From Microcyclospora pomicola (Eukaryota; Ascomycota; Dothideomycetes; Capnodiales), in contig NHNY01000019.1 of the NCBI GenBank assembly GCA_002786065.1, forward strand, positions 310,001 through 374,000: 64,000 bases of DNA, written 5' to 3'. Under the pieces are notes generated by a model. The model saw nothing but the letters and a program-made list of their open reading frames with translations, had not been told where the DNA came from and made no database searches. The position numbers and the translations under genes are program-made. Every line of letters starts with the position of its first letter. The first letter of the stretch is position 1. Positions 10,968 to 22,545 of this stretch are shown here, one piece after another.

Positions 10968-12778
10968 TCATGCCAATCCCTCGGCAAGACCATTCAAGAA
11001 CACTGACAGTCCGTATGCTCCGGGGTCTGGCACTTCCTCGAACCCACTACCTCCAATGTAAACCGTTCTCCCCAGACTTGCTTTCATGCCCTTCGTTTTG
11101 CTCGAGCCTTCACTTGCAGCGCGCGCAGCACTCTGCAGATCGGCTGAGTCTCTCAAAGTATCCACGAACGGTGCCAAGGCGTCGACTAGTGTTCTGTCGC
11201 CGACTTTGGCTGGCGTATACTTCCCCATACTTTCCATCGCGGTCGCAAGCGCCGACGCCCACTCCTTAGTGCTGGCGGGCTGTCCGCTGCTGCTCTTCTG
11301 CGACCGTAGACCGTGTGCGAGAGCGTTGAGGAAGATGGCATAGAGGGCGCCTGATGTGCCATCCATAGTCGTCTCGACAACAGAGGTGATGCCGTCCAGA
11401 TACAGAGCGGCATCATTCTGGTCGTTGGCGGTAGACAAATGAGCTAAGATGGCTTCCGCCCCTCTTTTGAGTCCAACTCCGCAGTCTCCGTCGCCAACCA
11501 CAGTGTCATACTTGGTAATGTCCGGCTCAGCTTCAATAAGCTTCTGTAGCGCCTGTGTCAATGCTTTGGTTGTTGAAGCAGTATCAATCTCCAATCCGCA
11601 AGGCTTGGTCTCTATACCCGACTTGCCTTCGTTCTCTCGAAGCTTAGTAGGAGGCTGCGACCATGTTTTGCTGGTGATCGCAGCGGTCCATCCATTGGCT
11701 TCCGTGGGAGCGTCGAGGAGGTTGAGCATGTTCGTCCCACCACTTAATTGCTGCGTTTTGAGAATAGAGATGGAGAATCCAAGGCCGTTCAGCGAGGTCA
11801 TGAATGTGCCGGACAGAACGCGGACTGGTTTTATGCTGTAGTCCGATGCAAGCTGCGTGATGATTTCGTTCGTGATCCCTCCCATCTCGAGCACACTAAC
11901 GCCGCCAAGATTGTTCACCATCAATACAATCTCATCTGGACCTTTCACGGACAAGAAAGCGCGGTCCGTATCATTAGTATCGAGCATGTATCTGAGCATG
12001 GTTTTGATCAGATCCGGTAGATTCGTTGTGCTCTTCTCGGAGCCTGGCTCGTTGTGGATCCCCATCCCGATCTCAACTTCATTGTCCTTGAGTTCGTCTT
12101 CCTCATCTGTAGCTCGGCCAGGGACATGGACATGACTCAGTGATGAACCAATCGACACAGTGTTGTCGGCCACTGATTGTGCGGCCTTGTGTACCTCCTC
12201 TAAAGTTGCACCTGTCGCGGCCAAAGCTCCTGCAATTTTTTGCACAAGCACAGTCCCAGCGATGCCTCTGCGTCCGACCTTTCCACCCTTTGCTCGACCG
12301 ACGCCAGCATCATCACCCACGATCACCATTTCGACGTCGATTCCTGCTGATTTTGCCTTCTCCACAGCCATGCCAAAGTTCAAGACATCGCCGGTATAGT
12401 TCATGACGACGACCAACACACCCTTGCTCGTCTCGACCCTTTCCAAGATACCCCTCCGTATCTGCTGAGCGCTGGGCGATGCGAAGATCGTTCCAGCGAC
12501 AGCACCCGAGAGCAATCCTGGCCCAACAAAAGCAGCGAAGGAGGGTTCATGTCCTGATCCTCCCCCGGAAACGAGGGAGACTTGTGACTGTACCGCATCA
12601 GGGCGGACATAGACAATCTTGTTCTCGGGATCAAGGGCGGTGGTCGGATTGGTGTGAGTAATGGATTTGAGTGCTGAGAGGACAAGATGAGTCGGGTCGT
12701 TGATGAAGTGTTTCGCTTGCTCGGCTGGTCAGCATGGAAGGTCTTGTCAAGTGAACGTCGTTGGAACTTACAAGACAT
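10968..12778 (-). CDS. dak1: dihydroxyacetone kinase (DhaK-DhaL, ATP-dependent)
   Basis: Two exons (12778-12772 and 12724-10968) encode 587 residues, normal for eukaryotic Dak. The enzyme phosphorylates dihydroxyacetone to DHAP in glycerol use and detoxification. The DhaK part has VSGGGSGHEPSFAAFVG, FASPSAQQI, VMNYTGDVLNFG and the EIGMGIHNEPG motif with the His expected to hold the substrate. The DhaL part has DTVVGDGDCGVGLKRG with the acidic, Mg-ATP-binding cluster, then DGTSGALYAIFLNA. The first exon holds just seven coding bases (ATGTCTT); the 47-nt intron (GTAAGT...GCTGACCAG) joins them to give MSSEQAKHFINDP. Without this exon the protein would lack an ATG before the conserved HFINDP start. 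Confidence 0.96.
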
Positions 12779-14498
12779 TTTGAATCGCATAAAAGCTTGA
12801 GCGTAGTAGATATAAGCAATAGTAGTGAGTTCACTTACATTGTGTGAGATTGAAGGTTTGCGCTTACTTGTCGCGACCACCTTGCAAGGCTATAGATACT
12901 ATGCTCTCGAGTGATGCAACATGAGGGGGCTGGAGGGGTCGGAGAGGTGGAAGTGAGATTGCTCAGCTCTGCGTCGGTATCTGCTTACCCGACAGCTCTC
13001 AACATACCTACTACCTATTTGATGGGTAGCTGTATATCAAGCCTGAGGCCAATATTGAATGTGTTGCCGGACCGTCTGCTAGAGCATAGGTTGTCGTTCG
13101 TGTGGCTTTGCTGAATGTTACTGCTTGAGCACGCGGCTACGACTGCCATGTCCAAGGTGCACTGCAGGCTCCAGCTGCTGTTTCGGGAATGTCCACACCT
13201 CACTCCCATCTTTCTTCCCATCGCCCTCGAGTGCCATCTCCGCGTGTCCTAGGCATTGCACTCCTCGCGGTAGGCGTACACGCAGTTTAGGCTGGATACC
13301 TAGGTGCTGTTCGTATCCGCGTAAACAAAATGAATTGTCGCCCCCCTCCGCCTATAGAGTATCTCAGGCATGCGATGGCAGCCAGAAATTCCCCAATGCG
13401 GCTTTGCTCAGACATTGGAATCGTAATCCTGGCAGTTCACCGTCACTTTCGCGGCTCTGTGGACTGTACCGCAAGACTGATGACCGTATGTGGACTTCTG
13501 TGGAACGGATGCGAGTAGCCTGACCATCCACCTAGATCTGTCAGCATTCTCGCATACCCTACACCTCACCTACAGGCCTCTGCTGCAAAGTGGCGTTTAC
13601 AAGTATGAACTGTACAACATTTATAAGGGTAGGAGAGACCTTCCCTATACCTCTGCAAGTCATGGACCTGCCGTTACCGCATCTGTTGGAAAGATCTTCG
13701 AATCGAATGCAAGCATATCACATGCCAAGATCTGTGGAAACATGGAAGACTACCTTACGTCTGGCGAACTCTAGCGGCAACATCCAGGAGAGCTTAAGGA
13801 TACCACGAGCAAGTGTTTGCCACCAGACATGTTTCTCCCACACATGATACGCGCTTAGCTAACCTCACCAACAAATCAGTATCACGAGCACCCGTTAAGT
13901 ACGCCGATCATGATCGGCGTATGGTCAAAAGTCATCATGTGAAACTGAACATTGAGTCGCTGACTGAAGCGAAGGACAGCAGAATGCGGGGAGCACTCTG
14001 GGGATGTTGGGTAACCCCCTTGACCAGCGCGCTGTACTGTATACGCATACACCCCAGTCAGGCCCATAGGCAGATTCGACATACCGAGAAAGGTTCTCAC
14101 GAAAGCCACTCCAGATAGAAATCTGGACGTAACTGCCTGGAAGGACAAGGTTCTCTGGGGCCAGGACCCGTATCGGTATTTCAGCTCAAGCAGTGGTTGC
14201 CCACCCACCCCGAACATCCCCAACCAAGCCTTCACACGCTCTGCAGCGCCAGATCACTCTCACCACGGTGAACATCAGATACGTTCGAGTGTGTTGCACT
14301 TGTGGATCTATCCCCAAAATGGACGAAGCTAGGGGTGAAGGTGAGGTCGGAGGTTCGTACCTATCCAGGTTATGTCCTCTTGATCAAGTGCTTTATGTTC
14401 CGTGGCTATCCAACAGCTTCCGTGGACAATAGTACCACTGCGTCAATAACCATTGTGTGATCCCGAGACCTTGCTATTGTTGCAGAGCTCGCGAAACC
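12779..14498. other. 1.7-kb gene-free region with a 22-bp palindrome
   Basis: No open frame here has an ATG-led, family-like protein. It includes the promoters of the divergent Dak gene and F-box-like gene. A 22-bp perfect palindrome lies at 13900-13921. I could not recognise a transposon or RNA gene. Confidence 0.55.
13900..13921. repeat. 22-bp perfect palindrome
   Basis: The two 11-base halves around the centre ATCATGAT are exact reverse complements (each half starts TACGCCGATCA). It is in intergenic DNA. It could be a dimeric transcription factor site or chance; nothing else in the region explains it. Confidence 0.6.
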
Positions 14499-16107
14499 AT
14501 GGCAGCTTCCAACCACAACGCCAGCGTCAATGGATCATTGACGCGGCTCAAATGTGCGCAGGTATGTTGATCCTGGAGGTTGCTCTTGCTCTATACTGAG
14601 CAGCCGTATCACTTTTCGATGCACTAACACAGCCTCACAGACCTACATCTCCCCCGTCTCTGCTTTGACAGGTCGTAACAGGTTGATCGCAGGTCACCCA
14701 GCCGCCCCCAGATATGTTACCCGCTATCAGCATCGCTTGGTCCGCGATAGTTTCATGTTTCTCAATCTCCCGTTCGAGCTTCGATTGATGATCTACGAGT
14801 ACTGCGTGGATGTCTCCGCCACCCAGAAGATCATCAGTCGCTATTTCTATAGCTTCAAAGATGCCGTCAATCCCGCAACAGTGTTGGCTCCATTAGTATA
14901 TGTACGTATGGCATGTCTGATGCGTTGACAAGTTCTAATTTCGTCTTTGTAGCTGCGCGCGCCTACAATTTTCCGTCTGAGTCGCCAGATTTACATGGAA
15001 TCCAAGCCTATCCTTGCAAAGCGCTCTATCACCTTCGACCACGGGATGCTGGATCTTGCAAATCTGACGGATTTCATCTCCAAACCAGCCTTACGATCTC
15101 TGCGCACCATCACGGTCAACGATACTGGACATGATCTCTTCCACGGTACCAATAACCCAGCAAACAGCTGGTTTGGCTACATGGAGTTGATCGAGCAGCT
15201 TGGTCAAACCCTCATGCCGGCAGGCCACCAAGTCAAGATTTTAAACCTGTCTTTCAAATCCAAGGAGTTCCAGCAACACGTCTCCAAATGCTGGGATCAA
15301 GACTTCGTATGTGGATATCGCGACACGCTCAAGAAAGTACTCCTGGTGCTCAGCAGGGTCCGCAATCTGGAGCACGTCAATTTAGAAGGATTGCCCGAGC
15401 CCCTGGCCACGAACATGAAGATGGCCATGCAGCGACAATCACTCACATTTCTGGATCTCCCACGCCATGTTCGTAACGAGATCTACCGTCAGGCTGTGGA
15501 CCTCTTCGATGTGTCGGTGATGCTGAATCGAGCCGTGGCTAAAGCCTACGACCAGAGCCGCGTCAACTTTCCCAAACTCAGCACTCCGACCGTACTCCTG
15601 CTCAACCGTCAGATCACAGCTGAAGCGCGTCGCTATGTCCGCATCTTGACCATCGCGCCATCTCAATCAGTCATGGCTCGTGCGCATGCTGTTCCTAGCA
15701 TTCTCCACTTCATCACCATTCCGACACTTCGACGTGTTGAGGAGCTGCACATCTTCATCAAGAGCTGGGAGTGTATCGACATCCTCGCTACCTTGCTACC
15801 TGTCTTTGCGAAGCGCCACAGCCTGACACGCCTGGTTTTCTCCTTCGAAGACAACCACGACACTAAGCGCCTGGCGATGCGTTCGTGCTACCCGGATATG
15901 TATCTTCACAGCTACTTGGCGCCGCTGATGGATATCCGTGGGCTCGAACTGGTGGAGTTCGCTCGCAATGGCAGTCTCCCAACTTGCTACACCATACCAC
16001 TGAGTCAAGTCATGCTCTCCAGCCCTGTAGCTGGTGAGACTTTACCGAAGCTATTCGTCAGAAAAGGGAGCTATTCTGTGGTTGACATTGACACCGCGAT
16101 GGCTTGA
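14499..16107 (+). CDS. F-box-like protein with two repeated units
   Basis: Three exons (14499-14561, 14641-14901, 14953-16107) encode 492 residues. Introns of 79 and 51 nt have clear GTATGT/GTACGT donors and TAG/CAG ends, and both are phase 0. Two F-box-like units are visible: FLNLPFELRLMIYEYC followed by a VYLRAPTIFRLSRQIYMESK stretch, and FLDLPRHVRNEIYRQAV followed by TPTVLLLNRQITAEARRY. This leucine-proline helix plus NRQI/SRQI pattern is the widespread fungal short F-box-like (2EXR/leucine-rich) group, often annotated hypothetical. Such proteins may be SCF ubiquitin-ligase adaptors, but function is not shown. It is divergent from Dak. The first exon (MAASNHNASVNGSLTRLKCAQ) is less certain. 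Confidence 0.75.
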
Positions 16108-17767
16108 GCGCTGAGTTGACCTTCGCCATGCAGCACTCTTGTTGATATTCACATGGCCGTGGCTTCCGAGGACGATCTTGCAACACGAGCTCCCCAGAAA
16201 GAGCAGACTGGCAACGCACAACAATTAGCAGTTCCCGATCCTCACAAAGCAAGCTTGGAGACTTACATCACTTCTGCCAAATTTCCACGACTCCACTACT
16301 TGGTCAGCTTCACGGACACTCAGCATATCTATCGTGGCGGCCACCGAGCAGACTCCACCGGTCTTCCCTTGCCTCATCCATCGACACGTACGGACAGACA
16401 GTCCCACGGACATCACTCGTCTTATGACATCTTTCAGAGCAGACGATGTTCTCCGATTCTTCCGGCACTTTACCATTCCTAACCGCCTGCAGCCATCGTG
16501 GTTGATCGGGGCTGTTGACTACTGTGACCTTCTCGTATCAGTGGGACAGAGTCATCGATATTGAGATATTGGAGGAATAACAAGCTATCTCAGCAGTTGA
16601 GCTTGGGACATGGACCCCATTCAAATCTTGGAATGTCTAGATAGGCGATTGTATCAAATTCCCCATTTCCCCAAAATCCACCTTTCTCACTTACAATTCT
16701 TCTCACACCGTAACTGCATCTAAATCTCTTGCGTCCCGTGCTTCATCGCTGTCTTCAATGCCTCCCACCACCACGATCAAGTGAGCGGTCCTCGTTTATT
16801 GCATTATATGAATTGGCCCTGACGTGCTGAACCCCAATCACATCGCAATCCCCGAGCCAGCTCAACCCTAAGGGTCCAGTCAGGTTACATGTAGCTCCAT
16901 ACCTGTCTCGGGTCCGCCACATTAGAGCTGGGTAATTAGTGGCACTGTACTGCGTTCTACCACGTCCCATCCCCTCGCACGAAGTAGTTCGTGGACTGGA
17001 CTGTACTGTAAGGTACCTTACCTTGTACGTTCACAACCCGACCGTCAACCACCATCGCTATTGTACTAAAAACCGCTCTCGTGAACTTGCCAGCTGCGCA
17101 TCTCTAGAGCACTCTATCTACCCCCGATCGAACAGATATATCATCAGCGCATCCATACCGGCCTGTACTTTCGCTACTCCACGTGAATGTAAGGTATCTT
17201 AAGGTAAGGTACCTAGTTTTGCGAGTGCGGAGTAGAGGACATCTACAAGCTACCTTACCTACCTTTCCTTGGATATTTTACCTGCGTTAGTTGGCATTAT
17301 ATGACGGAGATAAAAAGTACGGTAAATAGTAGATTGAAAACAGGACGGGAAGTAAGTAGCATTACGGCATTCAGATATCATCATGACTTACTCTGCCTCA
17401 TGTACGCTCGCAAGAGATGCTGGAGAGGCATTGAAGGTGTCGAGGATTCAGACGGGAGATGGAACGTGGGAAATAGGAATTGGGGTATCATATCGTATTA
17501 TGTAGAACTAATCGAAGATAGACGGTGTGCTGCGCCTGAGACTGCCAGGCGAGCATAGTGGTATCATCTTGTAAGGCAGAGCAAATAATGCCTGAGACGG
17601 AATCATGATGGCGAAGCTGTAGAAACGTTGTCACATCGCGTTGCCTTTTCAAGCCAAAACGCCTGCTGTGTATATTCGCTTGTTGTACTGTCGCTGATCA
17701 ATGAGTGAGGCAGAACACTGGGGGAAGATCAAAGTAAAATCACAATCGAAAGCTCGCAACGCACTGC
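16108..17767. other. 1.66-kb gene-free region with GGTACC/AAGGTA repeats
   Basis: No credible coding frame. Between 17009 and 17270 the sequence is rich in AAGGTA/TACCTT words, including the palindrome TAAGGTACCTTA at 17009-17020. It lies downstream of both the F-box-like gene and the DUF4112 gene. Confidence 0.55.
17009..17270. repeat. cluster of AAGGTA / TACCTT words
   Basis: Seen directly: TAAGGTACCTTA then CCTTGTAC at 17009-17028; AAGGTATCTTAAGGTAAGGT plus ACCT at 17191-17214; TACCTTACCTACCTTTCCTT at 17251-17270. Copies in both orientations allow pairing between them. Similar GGTACC words lie at 1118-1126 and near 47722-47735. Such words are common in fungal intergenic DNA; no element boundaries are visible. 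Confidence 0.5.
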
Positions 17768-18681
17768 TCAAGCTCTTACGGAGCCGGTCTCCTGCTGTGC
17801 CTGTGCGCCATAGGTGCGCGTCGACGGCTTCTCCGCCGCCCGTGTGCTGCCAGTCTTCCCACCAGAAAACCAGCTGGACTTCTTTCCACTGCTGTGTCTC
17901 ACATTTCCAGCCGCACGCCGGTCGTCCTTCGCCCGTTGCTCGCGCACGTACTGGTCGCGCTCCGCCGCCTCGTCTTCGAAGTCCTCGAAGACCGTGGCGG
18001 GCGGCGGGTCATGGGGTGTGTAGATGCCCGACTTACGGTTTTGGCGGCGAGTCGCACGGTCCACTCCAGCAAGGTCGCGCTCGTCACGGCCGCGCGGGTT
18101 GTATTTCTTCTCCAGGTGGACCTCGAGCAGGCGCAGGTTCTTCGTGTTGCACTTGAACGCGGCATCCGCGAGGTCACCGATGAAGGGAACAAGCCCGACA
18201 ATAAAATCGACGGCGATGTTGAGCAGCATGCGTGTCTGCAGAGTGCTGTCGAGCCCACCTTCGACCTTTTGACATTGGCGGTACACCATGAACGCCATGA
18301 AAACGCCGACTATGTCGCCAAAGGCTGGGATGATGCCGATGACGGCTTCCCAGCCGAACCGAATCCCGAACAGATTGAACAGGCACATGTCGAGGCGATA
18401 GGCGGATTTGCGGACCTTGGCGAGGACGAGGGCGTCGTGCTCGGGGATGTAGGCGGGGATCTGCTTCTTGACCTTCTTCATCTTGCCGGGTTTTCTGGGA
18501 TCTGGTATGAGAGCGAAGTATGGGTCCTGAAGAGAAAAACATGAGAGTCAGTGAATGGGTCTTGTTGCGCGAATGGATGGGGAGTGCTCACCTGGCCTGA
18601 TTCGACGTTCTTGGCTTGGTACGCCTTCATCTGCTTGCCCAAGAGCTTGTTGGCCGCATATTTGCCGATAGTGGCGGTCAT
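17768..18681 (-). CDS. DUF4112 membrane protein
   Basis: Two exons (18681-18592 and 18526-17768) give 282 residues. The 65-nt intron (GTGAGC...TTCTCTTCAG) joins NVESGQ to DPYFALIPDPRKPGK. The centre matches DUF4112: LFNLFGIRFGWEAVIGIIPAFGDIVGVFMAFMVY and LLNIAVDFIVGLVPFIGDLADAAFKCNTKNL, two hydrophobic Gly/Pro/Asp-containing segments probably in membrane. The C-terminal 100 residues are charged, Arg/Asp/Glu- and Ser-rich and likely cytosolic. The family is widespread in bacteria and fungi and has no established function. It ends a 1.7-kb gene-free region and begins another. Confidence 0.88.
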
Positions 18682-20574
18682 GATTGTGATTGCAGAAGAT
18701 GTTGGTTATCGATGGGTGTATGATGGTTCGAAGAGGTCGTCAAAGCCAATTGTTGGAGGTCTGTAGCGGTGAGAAGCTAGAGTCGTCGATGGAGAGAGGG
18801 AGGATGGTCGCCGGTCGAGGAGAAGGCCAACGATATATGCAGACAGCAATCAATGATGTCGAGGCGGTCTTTGTGTGGCCGAGAATAGTAATGTTTGCAG
18901 CAATTGGATTGTGAGAGTCCTTGGCCGTGAAGTCTGAAACAAGGCACGCGAGTGGACTTTCAAGCGCGCGACAACGACAAATCCAGTGGCCGGCGCTTGT
19001 CGAAGTTCTGCGACTCAAGAGGTTGGGAGTGTTGATGTGAAATGATAATGACAACGATCAAGACGTGGATCACAGCGACTGGGAAATATGGAAGAGCGTC
19101 GAGCAAAACCTGCTTTGCAACTTTATTGCATTGTTGGCCGACCATTTTCGCCATGTTCATCATCATCGTCGTTGATGTCTAGCCTCTTCAGGAATGAATC
19201 GACATGAGATTCGTGGAGTTGCAGCTACTCAGCCACAGTCGAGTGGCGTTTAGTTGAGGCGGTGCACTCACATGACCTGGTCTCTAGTCGGCTCGAGTCG
19301 TTTCTCGAATACATGCTTCCACCAACTACGTCTTCGTTCTTGTATGCCTACCTACCTTCAGGTGCCTTACCATGGGTATATGCTCACCGACATATCAGCC
19401 ATCAATGCCGTCTTCATTTGTCATGGTGGTTCTCGGCCGTATTCATAGCAATACTGCTGTGTCCTACCGCCCATATATCCTATGTGGCTTGGAACGACAT
19501 TTTACGCCTATGTCTACTTCCTACAGTATTGAATCGCAAGACACCAGAGCCGGAGACAAGTCCTCCTCAGTTCACAATGGATCTTACTATCAGTCTTGAC
19601 TTTGGCATGCTGTAGACTGCGGACACTACCCGTTGGCATAGAAGACTAGCTTGTCCATGGCCAACTTCTATTCATCATCCATTCGAAGGTTCCAGTGATC
19701 CCTGGACACAGATGCATCGAAGCACATCTAGGCATATTCGATACAGCAGCACTACTGTGCCGATCCTAGGCTTGAGTATAGTACAGAGAGGTGCGAACCC
19801 GACCCTCTTCCCGTTCTTTTGTTGCCATGGATCGAACAAGCCGCCGACGACGGGCGGGACTCGCACAGCCTCGGCACAAAACGAATAGCCAAGCATGGAT
19901 GCAAGCTTGGTGGAATCCTTCCAACGGACGTGTGTGAGGGGGTCCCAACTCCCACGTCGTGCATCTCCATCTTTCGGCCGCGTACTGTATTCTGCATACC
20001 ACGTGAGATGCACGAATGTCAAGCTCAAAGCAGAAATCGTCTTGCAGATCACCTCGGGATTGACTGTATTCACTCTCGCTTACTGAGTCTTAAATTGGTA
20101 TTGCTGACTTCATCCCTACCAAATCTCCCTGTTAGTTGCTTGGTATTGATTCTCCGCGCCGGCATCAACGGCGGCGCTGAGTCGCTGACATGACCGGATT
20201 GGGCAGACCTGAGCGGGCCTCCCCCCTGGCGTGATCACATGTGGATCACACGAGGCTTCAAAATGGACGGATACGGAGCCAAGACGACCCTAGACCCCGG
20301 ATATCCATAACCCATGGATCGGACGGTCATCTAGCGAATCGCGGCGAGGCCTAGAAGTGATTCCTTCGAGATGCCCCAGCCTGGATGGGCAACGCTGCCA
20401 TGGCACGCCTTGACAATGGTCATAGCGTATTCGATATAGTCCGGTATATGAATGCCATCGTGCCCTGTATGCTAGCACTTCACGGACAGACAGGGAACAT
20501 CAAGACTCTGAAACGCAACAGCAGACCATCAGACTTCTAATCCATTCCACCAAAGTCATCTCGCTCAAGTAAAC
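18682..20574. other. 1.9-kb gene-free region
   Basis: Lies between divergent starts (DUF4112 and HsbA-like). Short open frames lack an ATG or any family pattern. I see nothing I can name apart from the two promoters it must hold. Confidence 0.5.
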
Positions 20575-21174
20575 ATGCGCTTCTCCGCCCTACTCGCTGG
20601 CGCCTTCGCGCTCGTGGCCTCTGCCACTCCTACCCCCAAGGCCGCAGCTAAAACCGACCTCTCCGCGACTGTCGTGAAGCAAATCGCCGTACTACAAGCC
20701 GATGTCATCAAGCTGAACAACACCCTCAACACTTTCAAGGCCAACGACATCCTAGGCGTGGTCACCGCGCTCAAGATCCAGCAGCAAGCCAACAACATCA
20801 CCACCGATCTGACCAACGTCGCCGCGACCACCAACGCCTCTGCCGTCTGGAGCCAAGAAAACTCCTTCAACGTCGCCACCGCCGTCATCAACTTCGAGCC
20901 AGCCGTCTTCAGCTTGTTGGACAACCTGGTGCGCAAGAAGCCCGCCTTCGCCTCCGCCGTCCTGCTCGTCGGCGACCTGACCACCACCGTCCGCGACCTG
21001 CTCATCAAGCAGCGCGAGCTCAGCCGCGAGTTCGGCTCCGCCGTCGCTTCGCGTCTCGATCCCTTGTTCGCCCCCTACGCCCCCACCATCACCAACCAGA
21101 TCCTGGCCAAGTTCGACACCGCCATCGCCGCGTACAAGAAGTGTACGGGTCTGGTCTGCTTGCCCGACATCTAG
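20575..21174 (+). CDS. secreted HsbA-like hydrophobic surface-binding protein
   Basis: A single exon encodes 199 residues with a signal peptide at about 1-17 (MRFSALLAGAFALVASA). The mature part is helical and Ala/Thr/Asn-rich, with the HsbA pattern: repeated VVKQIAVLQADVIKLNNTLNTF, VVTALKIQQQANNITTDL and a terminal TNQILAKFDTAIAAYKKC tail. HsbA in Aspergillus binds hydrophobic surfaces and recruits hydrolases such as cutinase; relatives are cell-wall galactomannoproteins. Two cysteines near the C-terminus (KKCTGLVC) may form a disulphide. The strong codon bias toward C-ending codons suggests high expression. It starts a run of surface-related genes. Confidence 0.87.
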   Translation: MRFSALLAGAFALVASATPTPKAAAKTDLSATVVKQIAVLQADVIKLNNTLNTFKANDILGVVTALKIQQQANNITTDLTNVAATTNASAVWSQENSFNVATAVINFEPAVFSLLDNLVRKKPAFASAVLLVGDLTTTVRDLLIKQRELSREFGSAVASRLDPLFAPYAPTITNQILAKFDTAIAAYKKCTGLVCLPDI

Positions 21175-21794
21175 AGTGGTCGTGTGAGGGGGCCTGATGG
21201 GATGAACGTTTGACGAGTCTTATGAGCTTGTCGAGCACTGTCGCATGCACCGTGGTAAGGGGAGAACTGTAGCATAGGTGTAGTCTTATCATCCTCATTA
21301 CCAAAAGTTATACGACATACGCTTGCTTTGCATCCAGATCGCTCCTCCTCCATACCTCCTCTACGTGCCTCTCCTTCCCTCTACTGCTCTCGACATCAAT
21401 ATATGTCGAACTCATCGAGAGATGAACTCACTCCTTCACCACTTGCCTACCTCCCCACACATACCCGCTCGCTCGCCCCTTCACACCTCCTGCCCGTCCG
21501 CCCACGATTTCTCCACCTCATCCGACCCGTCGCTGTACCCAACCGACGTCTTGACGAATGGGTTCATCATGCTATGTCTACGATCCCCACCGCCGTGTCA
21601 GCTTCGGTTCTTCCAGGCGCGAGACAAGCTTTTGCTTTCCACATCTAGGCATGAACATTTCGCGTGCGTTGTGATGTGTTGGAAAGAAGTAGCTAAATGA
21701 AGACGAAGCTCTCCATTTGGTTACGAAAGGGGGAAAGACAAGTTCGAAACAGAACCAATAGCAGCACAAGCGACAAAACAGAAGACCAGCAAAC
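21175..21794. other. 3' spacer, pyrimidine-rich
   Basis: A 620-bp spacer between convergent HsbA-like and small secreted protein genes. Much of 21340-21560 is C/T-rich on the plus strand. No gene seen. Confidence 0.5.
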
Positions 21795-22277
21795 TCACCC
21801 TTTCCCATGATGACCCGCATGCTCCGCCGGCCGCATATCAAAGCACTTCAGCGAGCGCCCGCCCTCGGGCAGCCGATGCAGCGACCAAGTGAGACAGGTG
21901 GACTCGAGGCCGCGCACGGGACGGGTCCAGGCGCGGGTGTCGCGACAGCGGTCGTCGGCGAAGACGCGACACTCGACGGCCGAGGAGACGGAGCCGCGCA
22001 GCGCGAGCGCGGTGAAGGGCGTGCGGATCGGGATGCAGAACTCGGCGCGGTAGGGCTGGAAGGAGCCGAGGTGGTGCGCGGGCGGGCACGAGTCGGCGGG
22101 CGCGCGCGGGTACTGCGGCGTGTCGTAGAGGGAGATGCAGGGCGAGGCCAGCGTGGTGTTGGGCGCGAGGCAGGGGCGCGGGTCGATGGTGATGGTCATG
22201 GCTTTGGGCTTTTTGGTTGCGCTGGCGAGGGTGGTGAGGAGGGCGAGGAGGATGGAGAGGAGGGTGGGCGGTAACAT
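21795..22277 (-). CDS. small secreted cysteine-rich protein (unknown)
   Basis: A single exon of 160 residues begins with a signal peptide at about 1-20 (MLPPTLLSILLALLTTLASA). The mature part has eight cysteines, an even number fitting four disulphides, in contexts such as DPRPCLAP, ASPCISLY, ADSCPP, AEFCIP, VECRVF, DRCRDT, STCLTW and LKCFDM. I do not recognise the family. Small size, secretion and cysteine richness are the usual marks of a candidate effector or cell-wall protein, but nothing more can be claimed. The coding part is very GC-rich. The 5' flank has a GTTGCT-type microsatellite (about 22288-22311). Confidence 0.7.
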   Translation of the reverse strand: MLPPTLLSILLALLTTLASATKKPKAMTITIDPRPCLAPNTTLASPCISLYDTPQYPRAPADSCPPAHHLGSFQPYRAEFCIPIRTPFTALALRGSVSSAVECRVFADDRCRDTRAWTRPVRGLESTCLTWSLHRLPEGGRSLKCFDMRPAEHAGHHGKG

Positions 22278-22287
22278 GGTGACGGCC

Positions 22288-22311
22288 GCTGTTGCTGTTG
22301 CTGTTGTTGGT
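22288..22311. repeat. GCTGTT microsatellite
   Basis: Imperfect hexamer/trinucleotide repeat of GCTGTT units just upstream of the small secreted protein start, probably in its 5' UTR. Confidence 0.6.
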
Positions 22312-22545
22312 GTGGAGCGAGCGGCGTGATGTGTGGACGCACGGAAGATGGTGGTAGAGCTGGCCTGGTGGTTTTCGTCTTTTATATGATGGCTGAAGAC
22401 AGGTTAGGTCCCGCTACCTTTCGTATCCTCTACGATTCACAAAAGGATTACTCTCACCCCGTGGCTGACGATGAGAGCACAGTGAAGCGATGACCTTGAA
22501 TGGATTTGCTCATGAGTCAAGGAGATGTGTGCCTGTAGGTAGCAT

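Noticed and set aside
13882-14235. Minus-strand frame of 117 codons
   Set aside because: Starts from GTG and shows no domain; probably chance.
19675-20073. Minus-strand frame of 132 codons
   Set aside because: Begins with GTG, no recognisable pattern.
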